Positions 10,548 to 22,025 of a stretch of 64,000 bases of DNA are shown one piece after another; within the stretch, counting starts at the first letter, position 1; each line of letters begins with the position of its first letter. Source of the DNA: Physcomitrium patens (Eukaryota > Streptophyta > Bryopsida > Funariales > Funariaceae); the NCBI RefSeq assembly GCF_000002425.4, contig NC_037255.1:8884436-8948435 (forward strand), given 5' to 3'. The notes beneath the pieces were generated by a model, which was not told the origin of the DNA, did no database searches, and worked only from the letters and a program-made list of their open reading frames with translations. The position numbers and the translations under genes were made by a program.

Positions 10548-11882
10548 TGTCGTGTTGTGGTTCGGCTACTATATGAAAATAATGTAATTATGTACTTAAT
10601 ATATAATTTATTAAGTAACATGGTAAGAGCCATGTTAGTAGATTTTAGTTGGTTGTAGAATATAATTTGATTATTACTTTGAAAAGAGGTTGTTTAAAAA
10701 GATTACTATAGAATTTGTATAACTTTAATTTCTTTTGATAGTGGTTTTTAAGATTGGTTTTGGTTGATACTAACTTCTAAATATTTAGAGTCACCTTTGT
10801 TAGACATTGGTGACATTTAAAAAACTATTTTGGTTCTTTTATTTGGTGTTCAGAGCATACATTATGTAAATCTTATAAGAAAAAGGATTGAAGAAGGATT
10901 TTGGTAGCAAAGGGAGTAATTAGGGCACCAATATAGATGAATGGAGATGAATGATGAAAATCTCCATTCCTATTGGTCAAAAATCATGACCAATGGGCTT
11001 TGAGGAGGCTGCCCGAGGCCATATTAGGGATTAGGGTTAGTTTCTCGAGGCCATTCGAACTTTGAAAGCTAGGGTCAGAAGGTTTAGGTTTTTGGATATG
11101 GTTTTGGTGCAAAATTTGTGTCATTTGGGGTTTATATGAAGAAGTTATAGGCGCTCAAAGTTAAGGTGTAAGTTTTCGACGTACTGTCACTCTTTTGAGC
11201 ATACCGCACGCGTACGGACAGAAAACAAGGATCGGCGACCGGATTTGAAGAGAGCACTTTTTCGGCTATAGTTTGTGCATACTGTTTATCGAATTCCAAG
11301 CTTTTATGAAGGAGATATTGGCAGTTGAAGTCAGCGCTTGATATCTAAGGGTAGTAAGTAGCCCGAATTATTTGTGCTTGTGAATTGAGCTATATCTAAG
11401 ACAATTTGATGAGGTTTTAGCTCAAAATTTCCAAGATTGTGTGTAACCTTGTTATAAAGCTTTCTTTATAAGTTTTGTGTGATTTGGAGCTTGGGTTTAA
11501 GAGATATAAGGAAAATAGTTTTCGGGTGCTTGTAAGTTAGGGTTTTGTGCACCTGCTAGGGTTTCTAAGATGCCGAACGATCGGTGATAGATGTACGGTT
11601 CAATTTTTTTTGTGGTACAAGTTAAGTATAGCATCTAGCTTATGTAGAAATTTTAAACAAAGTGAACAGTTGGATCAACATATATGAATTTCCAAAATCT
11701 GATGTAAAAAAGTCTTTGGCGGGAAGAAATATATTTTGAAGAATTTTAATATATTTTGAGTTTTTATACAAAACAAAGAGCTATTTGTTTAGGAAGCTAA
11801 GGCATTATATACAAAGGAAACCTAAACTCTCTACAGCTAGATACCCGGTGTATTCACAGATTGAAAAACACGTCACACGACA
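10548..11882 (+). mobile_element. Solo LTR, family B
   Basis: This 1,335-bp segment runs from TGTCGTGTTGTGG to CACACGACA with no coding content. It is flanked by GCGG on both sides (10,544-10,547 and 11,883-11,886). Removing it and one GCGG gives the intact LTR-A sequence. The last 55 bp and first 12 bp resemble family A, but the interior is different. A diverged copy lies inverted at 25,871-27,201. Confidence 0.85.
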
Positions 11883-11946
11883 GCGGTATCGAAGATTAGC
11901 AGTTTGGATTGTTCGGGGTTCTCTGTAACATCTAGAGACCTACTGG
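11883..11946 (+). mobile_element. 3' LTR of copy 1, middle part
   Basis: This piece of LTR-A lies between solo LTR-B and copy 2. It continues the sequence left at 10,547 and matches the 5' LTR around 3,750-3,805. It includes CTGG at 11,943-11,946, the left target duplication of copy 2. Confidence 0.8.
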
Positions 11947-13292
11947 TGTCGTATTACATGCTTTCCTGCTCGAGAACGCGCCGGGCGTCTGGCTGTAGAA
12001 GGTAGTATGGAGATTTGCCGATAGTCAAGCAGTCTATCAGTTTTTGACTGCTGGAATAAAAACGACTGCAACAATGTACCGTAAATCTATATAGATGCTC
12101 TTCGACTGCTTGTCGAAGTCTTTTTTTTTTTTTTTTTTTATCCAACCGATAGGTCTCTAGACGTTACAGAGAACCCCGAACAACCCAAACTGTTAATCTT
12201 CAATACCCCTTTGTACTTACGATCTTGTATCCACTGACTGTCCTGTTAGATTAACCCAATAAATTTCATTCACTTCGCATACTCAATCCTATAGACACTC
12301 CTTTAATCCTTCAATCACAGACGTAACTCGATTTTACAAAACAGTCAAGAGTATTCAAACCCACTTCATTTAAAAATCCCGATTCACCATTACAACACTG
12401 ACTTCAGCAGCGATTGCCTCAGTCTTCCCAAAACTCTACGAAGAAGAAAAATCCAAATTCTATGTCTTTCCTTCCCCGACCCAAAGCATGAAGCTCCTCT
12501 CTCTAATTCCCTTGATCTTCCAAAAACCTCCAATGAAAAACCGAACTGGTAACCTTGCAAAAGCTTGAAAACTCGCTCCCCTCCCGATTCTCCCGAAAAA
12601 AAACCTCCCCCCTCAAAACTATATCCCCCCCTAACCTTATCCTCTGAATTTCTTCAATCTTCCGTCTTAGATCCGGAATTGGCTCCCACCTCAAGCTTGG
12701 ATCCGAAATTAGCTCTCGCCGTCAAGCTATCTCCTCTGTTTTTACCTTTAAGAAATCCATTTACCGAAAACAACGTTCCCTGAAACGGCATAGAGAACAG
12801 GACAGCCTGAAACAGAATCGAACCCCGTAATCGAGACCACATTGAGTCGCCCGACCAATTCAGGTCCCATATTGGGAAAGATGCCCATAGTAACCTGGAT
12901 GTTCCCCTACTTGGGTCAAATTGGTCCTCGCGTCAGATTGGCTAAGACCCGTAGTAAGACCTAGATTTCCCGTAATTAGACCACATTGAGTCGCCCGACC
13001 AATTAAGGTCTCATATTGGATAAGAGGACCCGGATTGGATTATCGAAATTGGATCCAATTGGCTCCTCGAACCCGTCGTGTGAATTGGTCCTTCTCTTCC
13101 TGCTGACTCCCGTTATTGGAATCGAATGGAGCATTTCAGTATGCCCCGGCTGACTGTAACGGAGTGACTGAACCTGACCACTCAGTATTTGTACTGGAGT
13201 TGGTTGATGCTCCCAATATTCGAGGTAACTAAATATTAATAAAATTCCCCTTTCTTTTTATTTTCACTGTATACTCGTGTTACAACACGACA
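11947..13292 (-). mobile_element. 3' LTR of copy 2
   Basis: On the minus strand the LTR starts TGTCGTGTTGTAACACGAG at 13,292 and ends TACGACA-type at 11,947. It is closely similar to 19,276-20,607. The differences I saw are mostly transitions concentrated in the last 400 bp, plus a 19-T run at about 12,121-12,139 that replaces a short T tract. Confidence 0.88.
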
Positions 13293-13303
13293 TCCACCCC
13301 CTC
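13293..13303 (-). other. Polypurine tract, copy 2
   Basis: On the minus strand GAGGGGGTGGA directly precedes the 3' LTR, identical to that of copy 1. Confidence 0.8.
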
Positions 13304-13354
13304 TGAACCTATGCATCCTCCGGTATGCACCAATTTATCCAATTGCTGTTTGAT

Positions 13355-14869
13355 TCAGAATATATCCTCTACGTCTTTGTCCAGTTCGTCTTCGTCACCT
13401 TCATTATTCATATCACTTTCATCTTCTTGCTGCGGAATCTCTATACCTTCATTAAGGTCTTCCATATTCATCTCTGCATGTCTTCGTTTAAATATTTTTA
13501 CTCGCTTCCCTGCAATTGGTATTTTCAATTTTGTTCCATCTAACTCCCGTAATGAGTAAGTCGCATTATCATGAACAGTTGTTATAACATATGGTCCAAA
13601 CCAACGTTTTGAAAATTTCCGCAAAGTACTATGTTGATTATCCAGACTAATGTCATAAACAAGTACCCAGTCACCTTCCTCGATTGCTTTTGGTCTCAAT
13701 CGATGTTGCTTATCGAATCGCGCCTTGTTTTGTAACCTTGCTCTTTTTAACCTTCCCAAGGCTATCTGGACATCTTCCGTTCTTTGCTCCAATTGTCGAA
13801 TCCTAATAGCCAGAAGTTCTTCTCTTGTCAATCCATCTTCCCATGGTAGCATACTCCAAGTAAGTACCTTTTCTTCAATCGGCATAATTGGTTTTTGACC
13901 TGTCATAAGTTCTACTGGCATATATCCTGTCACCAAACTATGTGTTGTTCGATCAGCCCATAATACAAATGACAAAAGTCGTGGCCATTCTTTAACCTTC
14001 CCATTACAAGCTTCAACCAATGCTTTCACAATCGACGGGTGACCACGTTCGCTTTTCACATTCCCTTCCGGATTATAAGCAGTAGTCAGTGATAGTTTAA
14101 CTCCACATTTTTCAAAGAACTTACGAGCTTCTTGTGCATTTAATTCTCCACGATCTGCAGTGATTTTTCCTACGCACCCGTACCGGCAAATGACATCTTC
14201 AAGCAAAAACCTACAAATCCCCTCTATAGATTTTGTCCTCAATGCTCTTCCTTCCACTAGATTTGATAAATCTTCATGAGCTAAAACCAAATATCTCATC
14301 TCCCATAACCCAACTGGCATAATAACCAAATCAACAACCCATTTAAAATGAATAGCCAGAGGATACGTAGGATGAAGACCATCTCGATGTCGGATATTAG
14401 AATACGATTGACAGATTTCACATGATTCTACAAATGAGAGCACATCTCGATACATATTTTTCCACCAATATCGTTCCTTGAGTTTAGCAAAAGTAGCCCA
14501 GATTCCTCTATGCCCTGCCCATAAACTATCATGAAATTCCTTTAATAATTTTAGTTTTTCTTCCCTTTTGCCTATCACTCGTTGTGGCATTCCAATTCCT
14601 TTCTTCGGTCTCTTCCATAAGAATCCATCTCGAAGTAAAAATCCATATGCTTTTTTTTTTATTTGTTTGAATTTTTCTGTAGACCAATTCCCCTGCTTAG
14701 ATAAGGTATTCAAATAATGACCAATATCCAATAATTCTCCTTCATAAGATTCTTCAAGAAATAGCTTGTCTTCTTTGTTGAGATTTGATATTGAATAGAA
14801 TTTCAATCCGACATCATCAATGTCTTCAACCATTTTGTCCTCCCTCTCGTATCTTGCTCGAGATAGCAT
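13355..14869 (-). CDS. Integrase portion of family-A pol, open frame
   Basis: This is an uninterrupted 504-codon frame within pol of copy 2. It contains the HHCC zinc domain (His113, His120, Cys150, Cys153), the catalytic Asp180, Asp239 and Glu274, and a KRWFGPYVI GPY/F module followed by an acidic C-terminus. The ATG at 14,869 is internal to the ancestral polyprotein, so it is not necessarily a real start. A TAG at 14,939-14,941 separates it from RNase H. Copy 1 carries the same TAG and also loses its integrase frame at a Trp codon that is intact here. The enzyme would insert retroelement cDNA in the nucleus. Confidence 0.85.
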   Translation of the reverse strand: MLSRARYEREDKMVEDIDDVGLKFYSISNLNKEDKLFLEESYEGELLDIGHYLNTLSKQGNWSTEKFKQIKKKAYGFLLRDGFLWKRPKKGIGMPQRVIGKREEKLKLLKEFHDSLWAGHRGIWATFAKLKERYWWKNMYRDVLSFVESCEICQSYSNIRHRDGLHPTYPLAIHFKWVVDLVIMPVGLWEMRYLVLAHEDLSNLVEGRALRTKSIEGICRFLLEDVICRYGCVGKITADRGELNAQEARKFFEKCGVKLSLTTAYNPEGNVKSERGHPSIVKALVEACNGKVKEWPRLLSFVLWADRTTHSLVTGYMPVELMTGQKPIMPIEEKVLTWSMLPWEDGLTREELLAIRIRQLEQRTEDVQIALGRLKRARLQNKARFDKQHRLRPKAIEEGDWVLVYDISLDNQHSTLRKFSKRWFGPYVITTVHDNATYSLRELDGTKLKIPIAGKRVKIFKRRHAEMNMEDLNEGIEIPQQEDESDMNNEGDEDELDKDVEDIF

Positions 14870-16606
14870 GTCTGCTACTAAATTGTCCTTCTCAATAACA
14901 TGCTTAAATTCTGGATTTAGTGACTTAATATAAGCAATCTATCTCAACATTGCAATATCTGGCGTTGAACAGTTAATAATCATTCCAAGCAATGGCAAGC
15001 AATCTAATTTAATTACTACTACTGCCCCAATCAAATAGTCCTTTTCAGCTTTCATAGCCGAAACAACTCCCCAAAGTTCTCTTTTGACTTACGAATATGC
15101 ACGCTGACCAATACTTAAAACTTTAGCCCCAAATCGAACGGCAAATCTACTCCCATTTGAATCATCTTGACCCACAGCCCATCCAACAGCAATTGGACTA
15201 GCGTCTACAGTAAGAATCACTGGTCTATTGCACTTATAATCAACCTTCCTCAATATTGGAGGTGACATCAATAATTTCTTCAATCTTTGCATTGCCTGAA
15301 TATGCCTTTCTTCCCATTTAAATCGGTAACCCTTGCGTAACAGTTCATATAATGGATCCGCTATGTGAGCAAAATGAGGGATCCAGATTCGATAAAATAC
15401 ACATGCACCCAAAAACCTGCGAACCTCTATTAAAGAACCACAATCCTCTTTCATCCTTCCAATTGCATCAACTTTAGTCGGATCTGGTTTTCTTCCGTAA
15501 GATCCACATAAATGTCCAACAATTACAACCTCTCGCACTCCAAATACGGACTTCATACCCGATAATGTAAGATGAACTTCTCCAAGCCAAGTTATAATCT
15601 TTTCACAATCTTGTATATGATCAACAACATATCTGCGACACCCCCTCGTATCTAAAGTTTCATCCTTATCTCCTTCTCTACACCCCTTTATAGGAACATC
15701 ATCCAGAAAAGGCATAGTCTTTTCTGGAATAAAATCTCTCAATACCTTATTCATCCCATTCATCATATGTGCAACTGAGTTGGTCGCGCCTTGAGGAAGA
15801 GTGCACATTCTAACCAATCCAAGTGGTGTCCTCATTGTTGTCATATCTCTACTTCCTTTGACAAGTTGAAATTGATCATAACCTGAATACAAATCACCCA
15901 TTGAATAGATCGCCCTTCCAGCAAACGCCTCAACAAATTCATCCACAATAGGTCCAATTCCTGCATTCCTGATAATTACAGCATTCACCGGCTGCATATC
16001 TTGAATAAACCGTAGTGACTCATTCTTCTTAGGTACCATAAACCATCGACTAGAATACGGCCCAAATGAAGGTTCTAATATTTTCATCTTTATCTTTTCT
16101 TTCAATAGTTCCACCAATTTAGGTAAATGTGCCCTCGGTACTGGAATCGGTCTTAGATTCTAAGGTACATGCGGTACAGTGAAGATAACCATAGGTGTTA
16201 TAATATTTGGATCCACACACCCAATTTCATGAGATTCGAAGGCAATCGATCTACCTTGTTTAGCCAACATCTTTTTGAAGCAAGTAATTTCCTCCGACAA
16301 TAAAGAACCATCAAAATCAATCTTCAATTCTTCAAAAGTCTCTTCAGCAAACTGATGTCCAATACTCATTGGATCTCTTAAACTTGCTTCTTTTGATGCT
16401 TCTCCCATTTGTTCTTTAGAATCCTCTGGTAATGGTCTGGCAACAGGCTTTACCTTCTTATCTACCGTTTTATATCTTGTCTCTACTTTGACTTCTGGTG
16501 CTTGAAAAGATTCAAGCATGGTATAAACCTCTCTCGAATGAATCTCAACAATCTTATCATTATCCCCTAACCCAATAGATGTAATCAATTTCAATGAATC
16601 TTCCAC
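14870..16606 (-). pseudogene. Copy 2 reverse transcriptase and RNase H
   Basis: The minus strand has an open frame 16,606-16,160, then a TAG at a position that is Trp in relatives (16,160-16,162). It reopens through the whole RT (to 15,089) with LPQGATNS and the FLDD catalytic motif (Asp codons about 15,703-15,698), the RT connection, and RNase H start TVDASP with an intact WAVGQDD. CAA-to-TAA at 15,089 and the shared TAG near 14,939 break RNase H. The domain order is the standard Ty3/gypsy one. Confidence 0.88.
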
Positions 16607-17320
16607 TCCATTTTCTTCATAAATACCTAAAATCCTCTCATCATCTTACAATGTACCTAACTTGCATAATTCTCCTTCAATATTATATAATCTTTTTTTT
16701 TTCTTTTCTTTTAAAATCATCAACTTTCTTATACATAATATTTCCATTCTCCAAAATACCAATAAAACTCGCATCAAAGGCACCTTCATCTCGCGAGAGT
16801 ACCTCCTCTTTTGTACCTCCATAATCTCGCTTTACAGTGGTACCTCCCCAAAATCCTTAAATCCTTCAACAATCTTTGGCAATGGTTTCTCCCTCAACCT
16901 ATCTCGATTCCGTTCATGGTTAGGAGGTACTGTTAGAAATTGTACAACTTTCCTCCCATCTTCGCTACGTACCCTTGCATAAGCAGAACCATCGTCAAAT
17001 ACTTTTGTTTCCATCCGTGTTCTCGTGATATAAGGTTGTCCTAAAATCAACGGATAAGACGTTGTATCTTGAACAAAGAAATGTTGCTCTGTCGCAACAT
17101 CCGCAATCCAAATTTTGACATTTGGACAAGCTCCATATAATTCGCCTCATGTGTTATTAGCTGTTCATATTGCCAATCCATGTTCCATATCAATTGGCCA
17201 TTTTTGCTTCTTATAAAGATCTTTAGACATGAGATTTATTTCAGAACCATGGTCGACTAAAGCAACAATTGGTTCTTCTATATCTCCTACTTTCACCAAT
17301 ACCTCAGTAGTTGCCCTTGC
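16607..17320 (-). pseudogene. Copy 2 protease and linker
   Basis: The protease DHGSEIN motif is present near 17,240. The frame is broken by TGA codons around 17,150-17,170, where copy 1 reads Arg. It ends at the same GEVPL-stop as copy 1 (16,832). The linker has a 10-A tract (10 T at 16,693-16,702 on the plus strand), versus 11 in copy 1, so neither copy is in frame with RT across it. A TAA near 16,647 is private to this copy. Confidence 0.75.
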
Positions 17321-19204
17321 CTAATGCTTTCGAGTATAATGGCTCAAAGTTTCCATTTCCTTATCACTAGAATCTTCGAAACATACTCGCTGATTATACC
17401 CATTCTTTTCATTTGTTGGTTGCTTGTAACCAATATCAACTTCTTCTTCATCTCTACATATTCTTGCATCAATAGCATGACTCATTCCAGTTTCGCTTAT
17501 TAATTGCCTCTTTCGCTTAATGCTGTCAATGATAACATCATGAAACTCCTTCTTTGCAATTCCCAAGACTTCTTTCAATGTGAATTCCACCTTAGCGTTT
17601 AATATACATTCTTCCAACACCCCTTTCAAATTTGTTGCTGCTTCAATGTCAGAAAGTAGCTTATAAGCAATTGATTTGCCCGTATCTTTTGTCTCTGTTG
17701 TTTTTTCTCCCAATGATGCTGAGGTATCTTTTACACGCAATTCTTGTGAAGCTGCCTCCCGAGCCTTGTCTCCTCGAGTTTGCCTCTTAAAAGAATTTCC
17801 TTCTCTAGTATCATCAAAATTTCCTCGTCTTTTTTCTTCCATCAAAGCTTCATGTTGGCTTTTAGCAATATATGCATGAACTGAAAGAGACTCAACAGCA
17901 TCCTCCCAACCTATTCTTCCTCGTATTGTAGCTGCAGTTCTCAATAACGCTTCTCGAGGTAATTTCCCTTCTTGCATTGTAGAAACGGTAGAAGCCCAAA
18001 ACTCACTAGTTTTCGTACTTCCACCAATTTCATCATCTACTCTAGCACCATAATTTGCACTTTCTCGTGCTACTGTTTCATGCTCTTTTAAGTAATCTTG
18101 AACCAATGCTCTCATTCCTCCCTTGCCAAAATTGGTTTGAAGAAGATCCTCCCTATCGTTCAATGCTATCTTCTCATCTTTCCAGCAAATAATTCCCTGC
18201 CGTATCATATTATTAAATTCATTGCAATCTTTTCTAGTGTGTGAAGCATCATCACACCAAATGCATCTTTGTACATATCCTTGTTTTGAAACAATCTTCG
18301 AATTTTTTATAGAAGTATTCTCTTCAAGTCTTGCCAATTTGATTTGAAGATCTCGCATTCCTCGTATAATTTCTTCCATCCCCATATCTGCTTTCTTTGA
18401 TAAGGATGTCGAAGGTTGAACTGTAGGCATTGTTGGTGGTGTTGTACGTATTAGAGCTTTGGGTGCTTATATTGTTTTCGGAATATTACTTCTATCCTTC
18501 CTCCTTTCTCTTTTTGTAAGCAACCCCACCGCATCTTCAACGTTCTTCCACTTCGTTGTCAATCCTTCATCTTCTTCTTTGTCTTCAAGAAGGGGTTCTA
18601 ATTTCTCTTGCAATTCTCTATCAGCAGCTTGAAGAAATAGATCAACTTTGTTCGGCTCCAATGTCAATTTTTCTACCTTCGATAATTGAGAGTACTGCCC
18701 TTCAAATTCCCTTAGTAGCTCTGTTGCTTGCAAATTCTTATTGAGCCCTTCAATCCATCCTAGACACAGCTTCTTAGTAACGCGATCAGCATCTTCCAAG
18801 AAATATTCGTCTTTCAATGCATGTAAAAAATCCTCCCATGAATTCCCATAACGATCCGTAATCGATGTAATATGGTCTTTTATCTCCGGTATCGTGGCAA
18901 GTCCAAATATTTCAACCATTTTCTTCTCAGAAACCCGATTTAATTCCATTTCACGAACATAACATCTTAAATACCTTGAAATATTCCTCCCATCAAATTG
19001 ATCAATTTTATTGACCACTGCTTGCAATGCTTTGGTTGCCAAAGCTTCCTTTCGATCATTGCTTTGCTGTTGCTGCATTGACAATGAGAAGGCTTGAAAC
19101 AAACTAGCAATAGACGGATCCATGTGCATACCTTGTCCTTTAGAAGACTCCCCACCAGGAACTTCTCCCAAAAATCCTTCAAAATTTTTATTTTCGTTTT
19201 CCAT
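17321..19204 (-). pseudogene. Copy 2 gag with zinc knuckle
   Basis: The ATG at 19,204 (on the minus strand) starts a 245-codon capsid frame ending at a TAA (18,467), where copy 1 has Gln. The frame resumes immediately and contains CIWCDDASHTRKDC (Cys56, Cys59, His64, Cys69 of the 369-codon part), a perfect CX2CX4HX4C nucleocapsid knuckle. A Lys/Glu-rich region of about 270 residues, absent from copy 1, follows. It ends with TAG 17,323-17,321. Apart from the single TAA, the gag is open for about 615 codons. Confidence 0.85.
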
Positions 19205-19254
19205 AAAAATAAAGATAAAATCAACCGAAATCCAATACCTTCTACCTCAAGCTT

Positions 19255-19271
19255 TCATGTCGGATTCACCA
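19255..19271 (-). other. Primer binding site of copy 2
   Basis: On the minus strand, TGGTGAATCCGACATGA lies 4 bases after the LTR. It matches the copy 1 PBS except at a few transition sites, and best fits tRNA-Trp from memory (about 15 of 17). Confidence 0.55.
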
Positions 19272-19275
19272 CTTA

Positions 19276-20607
19276 TGTCGTATTACGTGCTTTCCTGCTC
19301 GAGAACGTGCCGGGCGTCTGGCTGTAGAAGGTAGTATGGAGATTCGTCGATAGTCAAGCAGTCTATCAATTGTGACTGCTGGAATATAAACGATTGCAAT
19401 AATATATCGTAAATCTATACGGATGCTCTTCGACTACTTGTCGAAGTCCTTTTTGTCCCAGCCGGTAGGTCTCTAGATGTTACAGAGAACCCCGAACAAC
19501 CCAAACTGTTAATCTTCAATACCGCTTTGTACTTACGATCTTGTATCCACTCACTGTCTTGTTAGATTAACCCAATAAATTTCATTCACTCCACATACTC
19601 AATCCTATAGACACCCCTTTAATCCTTCAATCACAGACGTAACTCGATTTTACAAAACAGTCAAGAGTATTCAAACCCACTTCATTTAAAAATCCCGATT
19701 CACCATTACAACACTGACTTCAGTAGCGATTGCCTCAGTCTTCCCAAAACTCTACGAAGAAGAAAAATCCAAATTCTATGTCTTTCCTTCCCCGACCCAA
19801 AGCATGAAGCTCCTCTCTCTAATTCCCTTGATCTTCCAAAAACCTCCAATGAAAAACCGAACTGGTAACCTTGCAAAAGCTTGAAAACTCGCTCCCCCCC
19901 CGATTCCCCCGAAAAAAAACCTCCCCCCTCAAAACTATATCCCCCCTAACCTTATCCTCTGAATTTCTTCAATCTTCCGTCTTAGATCCGGAATTGGCTC
20001 CCACCTCAAGCTTGGATCCGAAATTAGCTCTCGCCGTCAAGCTATCTCCTCTGTTTTTACCTTTAAGAAATCCATTTACCGAAAACAACGTTCCCTGAAA
20101 CGGCACAGAGAACAGGACAGCCTGAAACAGAATCGAACCCCGTAATCGAGACCACATTGAGTCGCCCGACCAATTCAGGTCCCATATTGGGAAAGATGCC
20201 CATAGTAACCTGGATGTTCCTCTACTTGGGTCAAATTGGTCCTCGCGTCAGATTGGCTAAGACCCGTAGTAAGACCTAGATTTCCCGTAATTAGACCACA
20301 TTGAGTCGCCCGACCAATTCAGGTCTCATATTGGATAAGAGGACCCGGATTGGATTATCGAAATTGGATCCAATTGGCTCCTCGAACCCGTCGTGTGAAT
20401 TAGTCCTTCTCTTCCTGCTGACTCCCGTTATTGGAATCGAATGGAGCATTTCAGTATGCCTCGGCTGACTGTAACGGAGTGACTGAACCTGACCACTCAG
20501 TATTTGTACTGGAGTTGGTTGATGCTCCCAATATTCGAGGTAACTGAATATTAATAAAATTCCCCTTTCTTTTTATTTTCACTGTATACTCGTGTTACAA
20601 TACGACA
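19276..20607 (-). mobile_element. 5' LTR of copy 2
   Basis: This 1,332-bp LTR runs on the minus strand from TGTCGTATTGTAACACGAG at 20,607 to the terminus at 19,276. It pairs with 11,947-13,292. Its right flank is CCGGCTGG, the interrupted LTR-A of copy 1. Confidence 0.88.
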
Positions 20608-20798
20608 CCGGCTGGTGCAAAAAGGACTTCGACAAGCAGTCGAAGGGCATCCATATAGATTTATGATGTATTCTTGCAGTCGTTTATATTCCAACAGTCA
20701 AAAACCGATAAACTGCTTGAATATTGGCGAATTTCCATACTACCTTCTATAGTCAGATGCCCGGTGCGTTCTTGAGCAGGAAAGCACGTAATACGATA
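20608..20798 (+). mobile_element. 3' LTR of copy 1, last part
   Basis: Continues LTR-A after copy 2 and matches 3,800-3,990 of the 5' LTR. It ends AATACGATA at 20,798, followed by the ACAC target duplicate. Confidence 0.82.
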
Positions 20799-20906
20799 AC
20801 ACTCCACGTCAGTCTATGCAATAGATTTCAAAAAATTAGCTTGCGATATCAACTGAAATAAGGAAGCATTGATGAGTCAATTTTATTGGAGCTTGAGGGA
20901 CAACGT
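20799..20906 (+). pseudogene. Gypsy D gag, segment 2
   Basis: After the 4-bp duplicate, the frame continues the capsid of element D with a SVYAIDFKKLACDIN-like motif and LMSQFYWSLRDN, standard gypsy capsid signatures. One TGA replaces Trp. It is cut at 20,906 by the next solo LTR and resumes at 22,184. Confidence 0.8.
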
Positions 20907-21985
20907 TGTCGGGGTAGAGAGAGTTTACCTCAAAAAAACGCTGGGCTTCTAGCTATCACTAATTATTCAATCAAGCTTGAAAATAAGGGAAGCCCTAAGT
21001 TTATATATAATTTTTCTCTTTTGAGTAATTACACCAAATACACAATCCTCAAATAACCCACAACTTCCAAAATATGATAAAATCTTCTAAAACCTTGTTT
21101 ATTCTTATGTGGAGATTTTTCCGAACTTCAACACCTCATATATCCTAATCCAACCGTCCAAAAAAACTCAAATTTTACATGAGATACTGATGTATTTTTA
21201 TTAACTTCTACAACAACTTTCAACTGCAAATTCGTTGCAGATCTTGAGATATCTTGAAAATCCTAGTAGTCGCTTCAAACCCTTGTCTTTATACATCTAC
21301 GTGTAATTTTCTTTATATCTCACAAAATATAAGCTCAAATGCCACGAAATTTATACATATAGCTTTTTAACACAAAAATTTACATTCTCCAAAAATTTGA
21401 GCCAAAAATTCATCCGAATACTCAAGTTATGGCTCCAACCATTACTACAAACAAAACTGCTTACTTACTGCTTTTGATTTGAAAGCGCCGCCTTCAACTC
21501 CTTACAACTCCTTCATATAAACTCCAAAAGCAATAATTCTTTTATAAAAGATGTAGGCCTTGAAATCGCCGTTCCAGTCGCACTTTCCGATCTTCAAAAG
21601 CTACTGTAAAACTCCTCGTACTCTCAAAAGAATAACAGTATGTCTTAAATATATACCTTAACTTCAAACGGCTATAACTTTTTCACCCTAACTCCAAATC
21701 TTCTAATTTTTGTACACAAATTGTACCCCAAATCCTAAACTTTACAATCCTAGCTTGTAATCTCCGAATGCCTTCGAAAGAAGAACCCTAATCCCTAATA
21801 AGGCCTCGGACAGCCTCTTTGAAGCCCATTAGGCATGGTATTCGACCAATAGGATAAAGTTCTCCATTCCTTGCCTTCATTCAACCATGCTTTGCTTTTA
21901 TCCCTCCCAATTAGCCTCCAATTTCTTTAGATTTTCATCCTTAGGCTTCCACATTCTCCCAAAGCTTCATAATAAACATTTAGGT

Positions 21986-22025
<40 letters not shown>

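Larger units (their letters stand above)
11947..20607 (-). mobile_element. Ty3/gypsy family A, copy 2 (inverted, nested)
   Basis: This nearly full-length element is inserted into the 3' LTR of copy 1 in the opposite orientation. On the minus strand it holds the 5' LTR (20,607-19,276), PBS, gag, protease, RT-RNase H, integrase, PPT and 3' LTR (13,292-11,947). The target duplication is CTGG on the left and CCGG on the right (20,608-20,611). It is younger than copy 1 by position, and its gag, RT and integrase frames are much less damaged, but several stops remain. Confidence 0.9.
2716..20798 (+). mobile_element. Ty3/gypsy family A, copy 1 (host of nested insertions)
   Basis: This is an LTR retrotransposon whose 5' LTR is 2,716-3,990. 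PBS, gag-pol remnants and PPT follow, and the 3' LTR starts at 9,082 and ends at 20,798 after three insertions. It interrupts the gag of element D. The flanks are ACGC (2,712-2,715) and ACAC (20,799-20,802), and removing it restores the gag frame. Gag and pol contain many stops, so it cannot encode its own proteins. Confidence 0.88.

Noticed and set aside
4999..17323. Idea that UAG is read as Trp by the host
   Set aside because: Normal TGG codons occur throughout the same elements (for example RYWWKN), and both host genes use standard codons. Shared TAGs are better explained by descent or readthrough.
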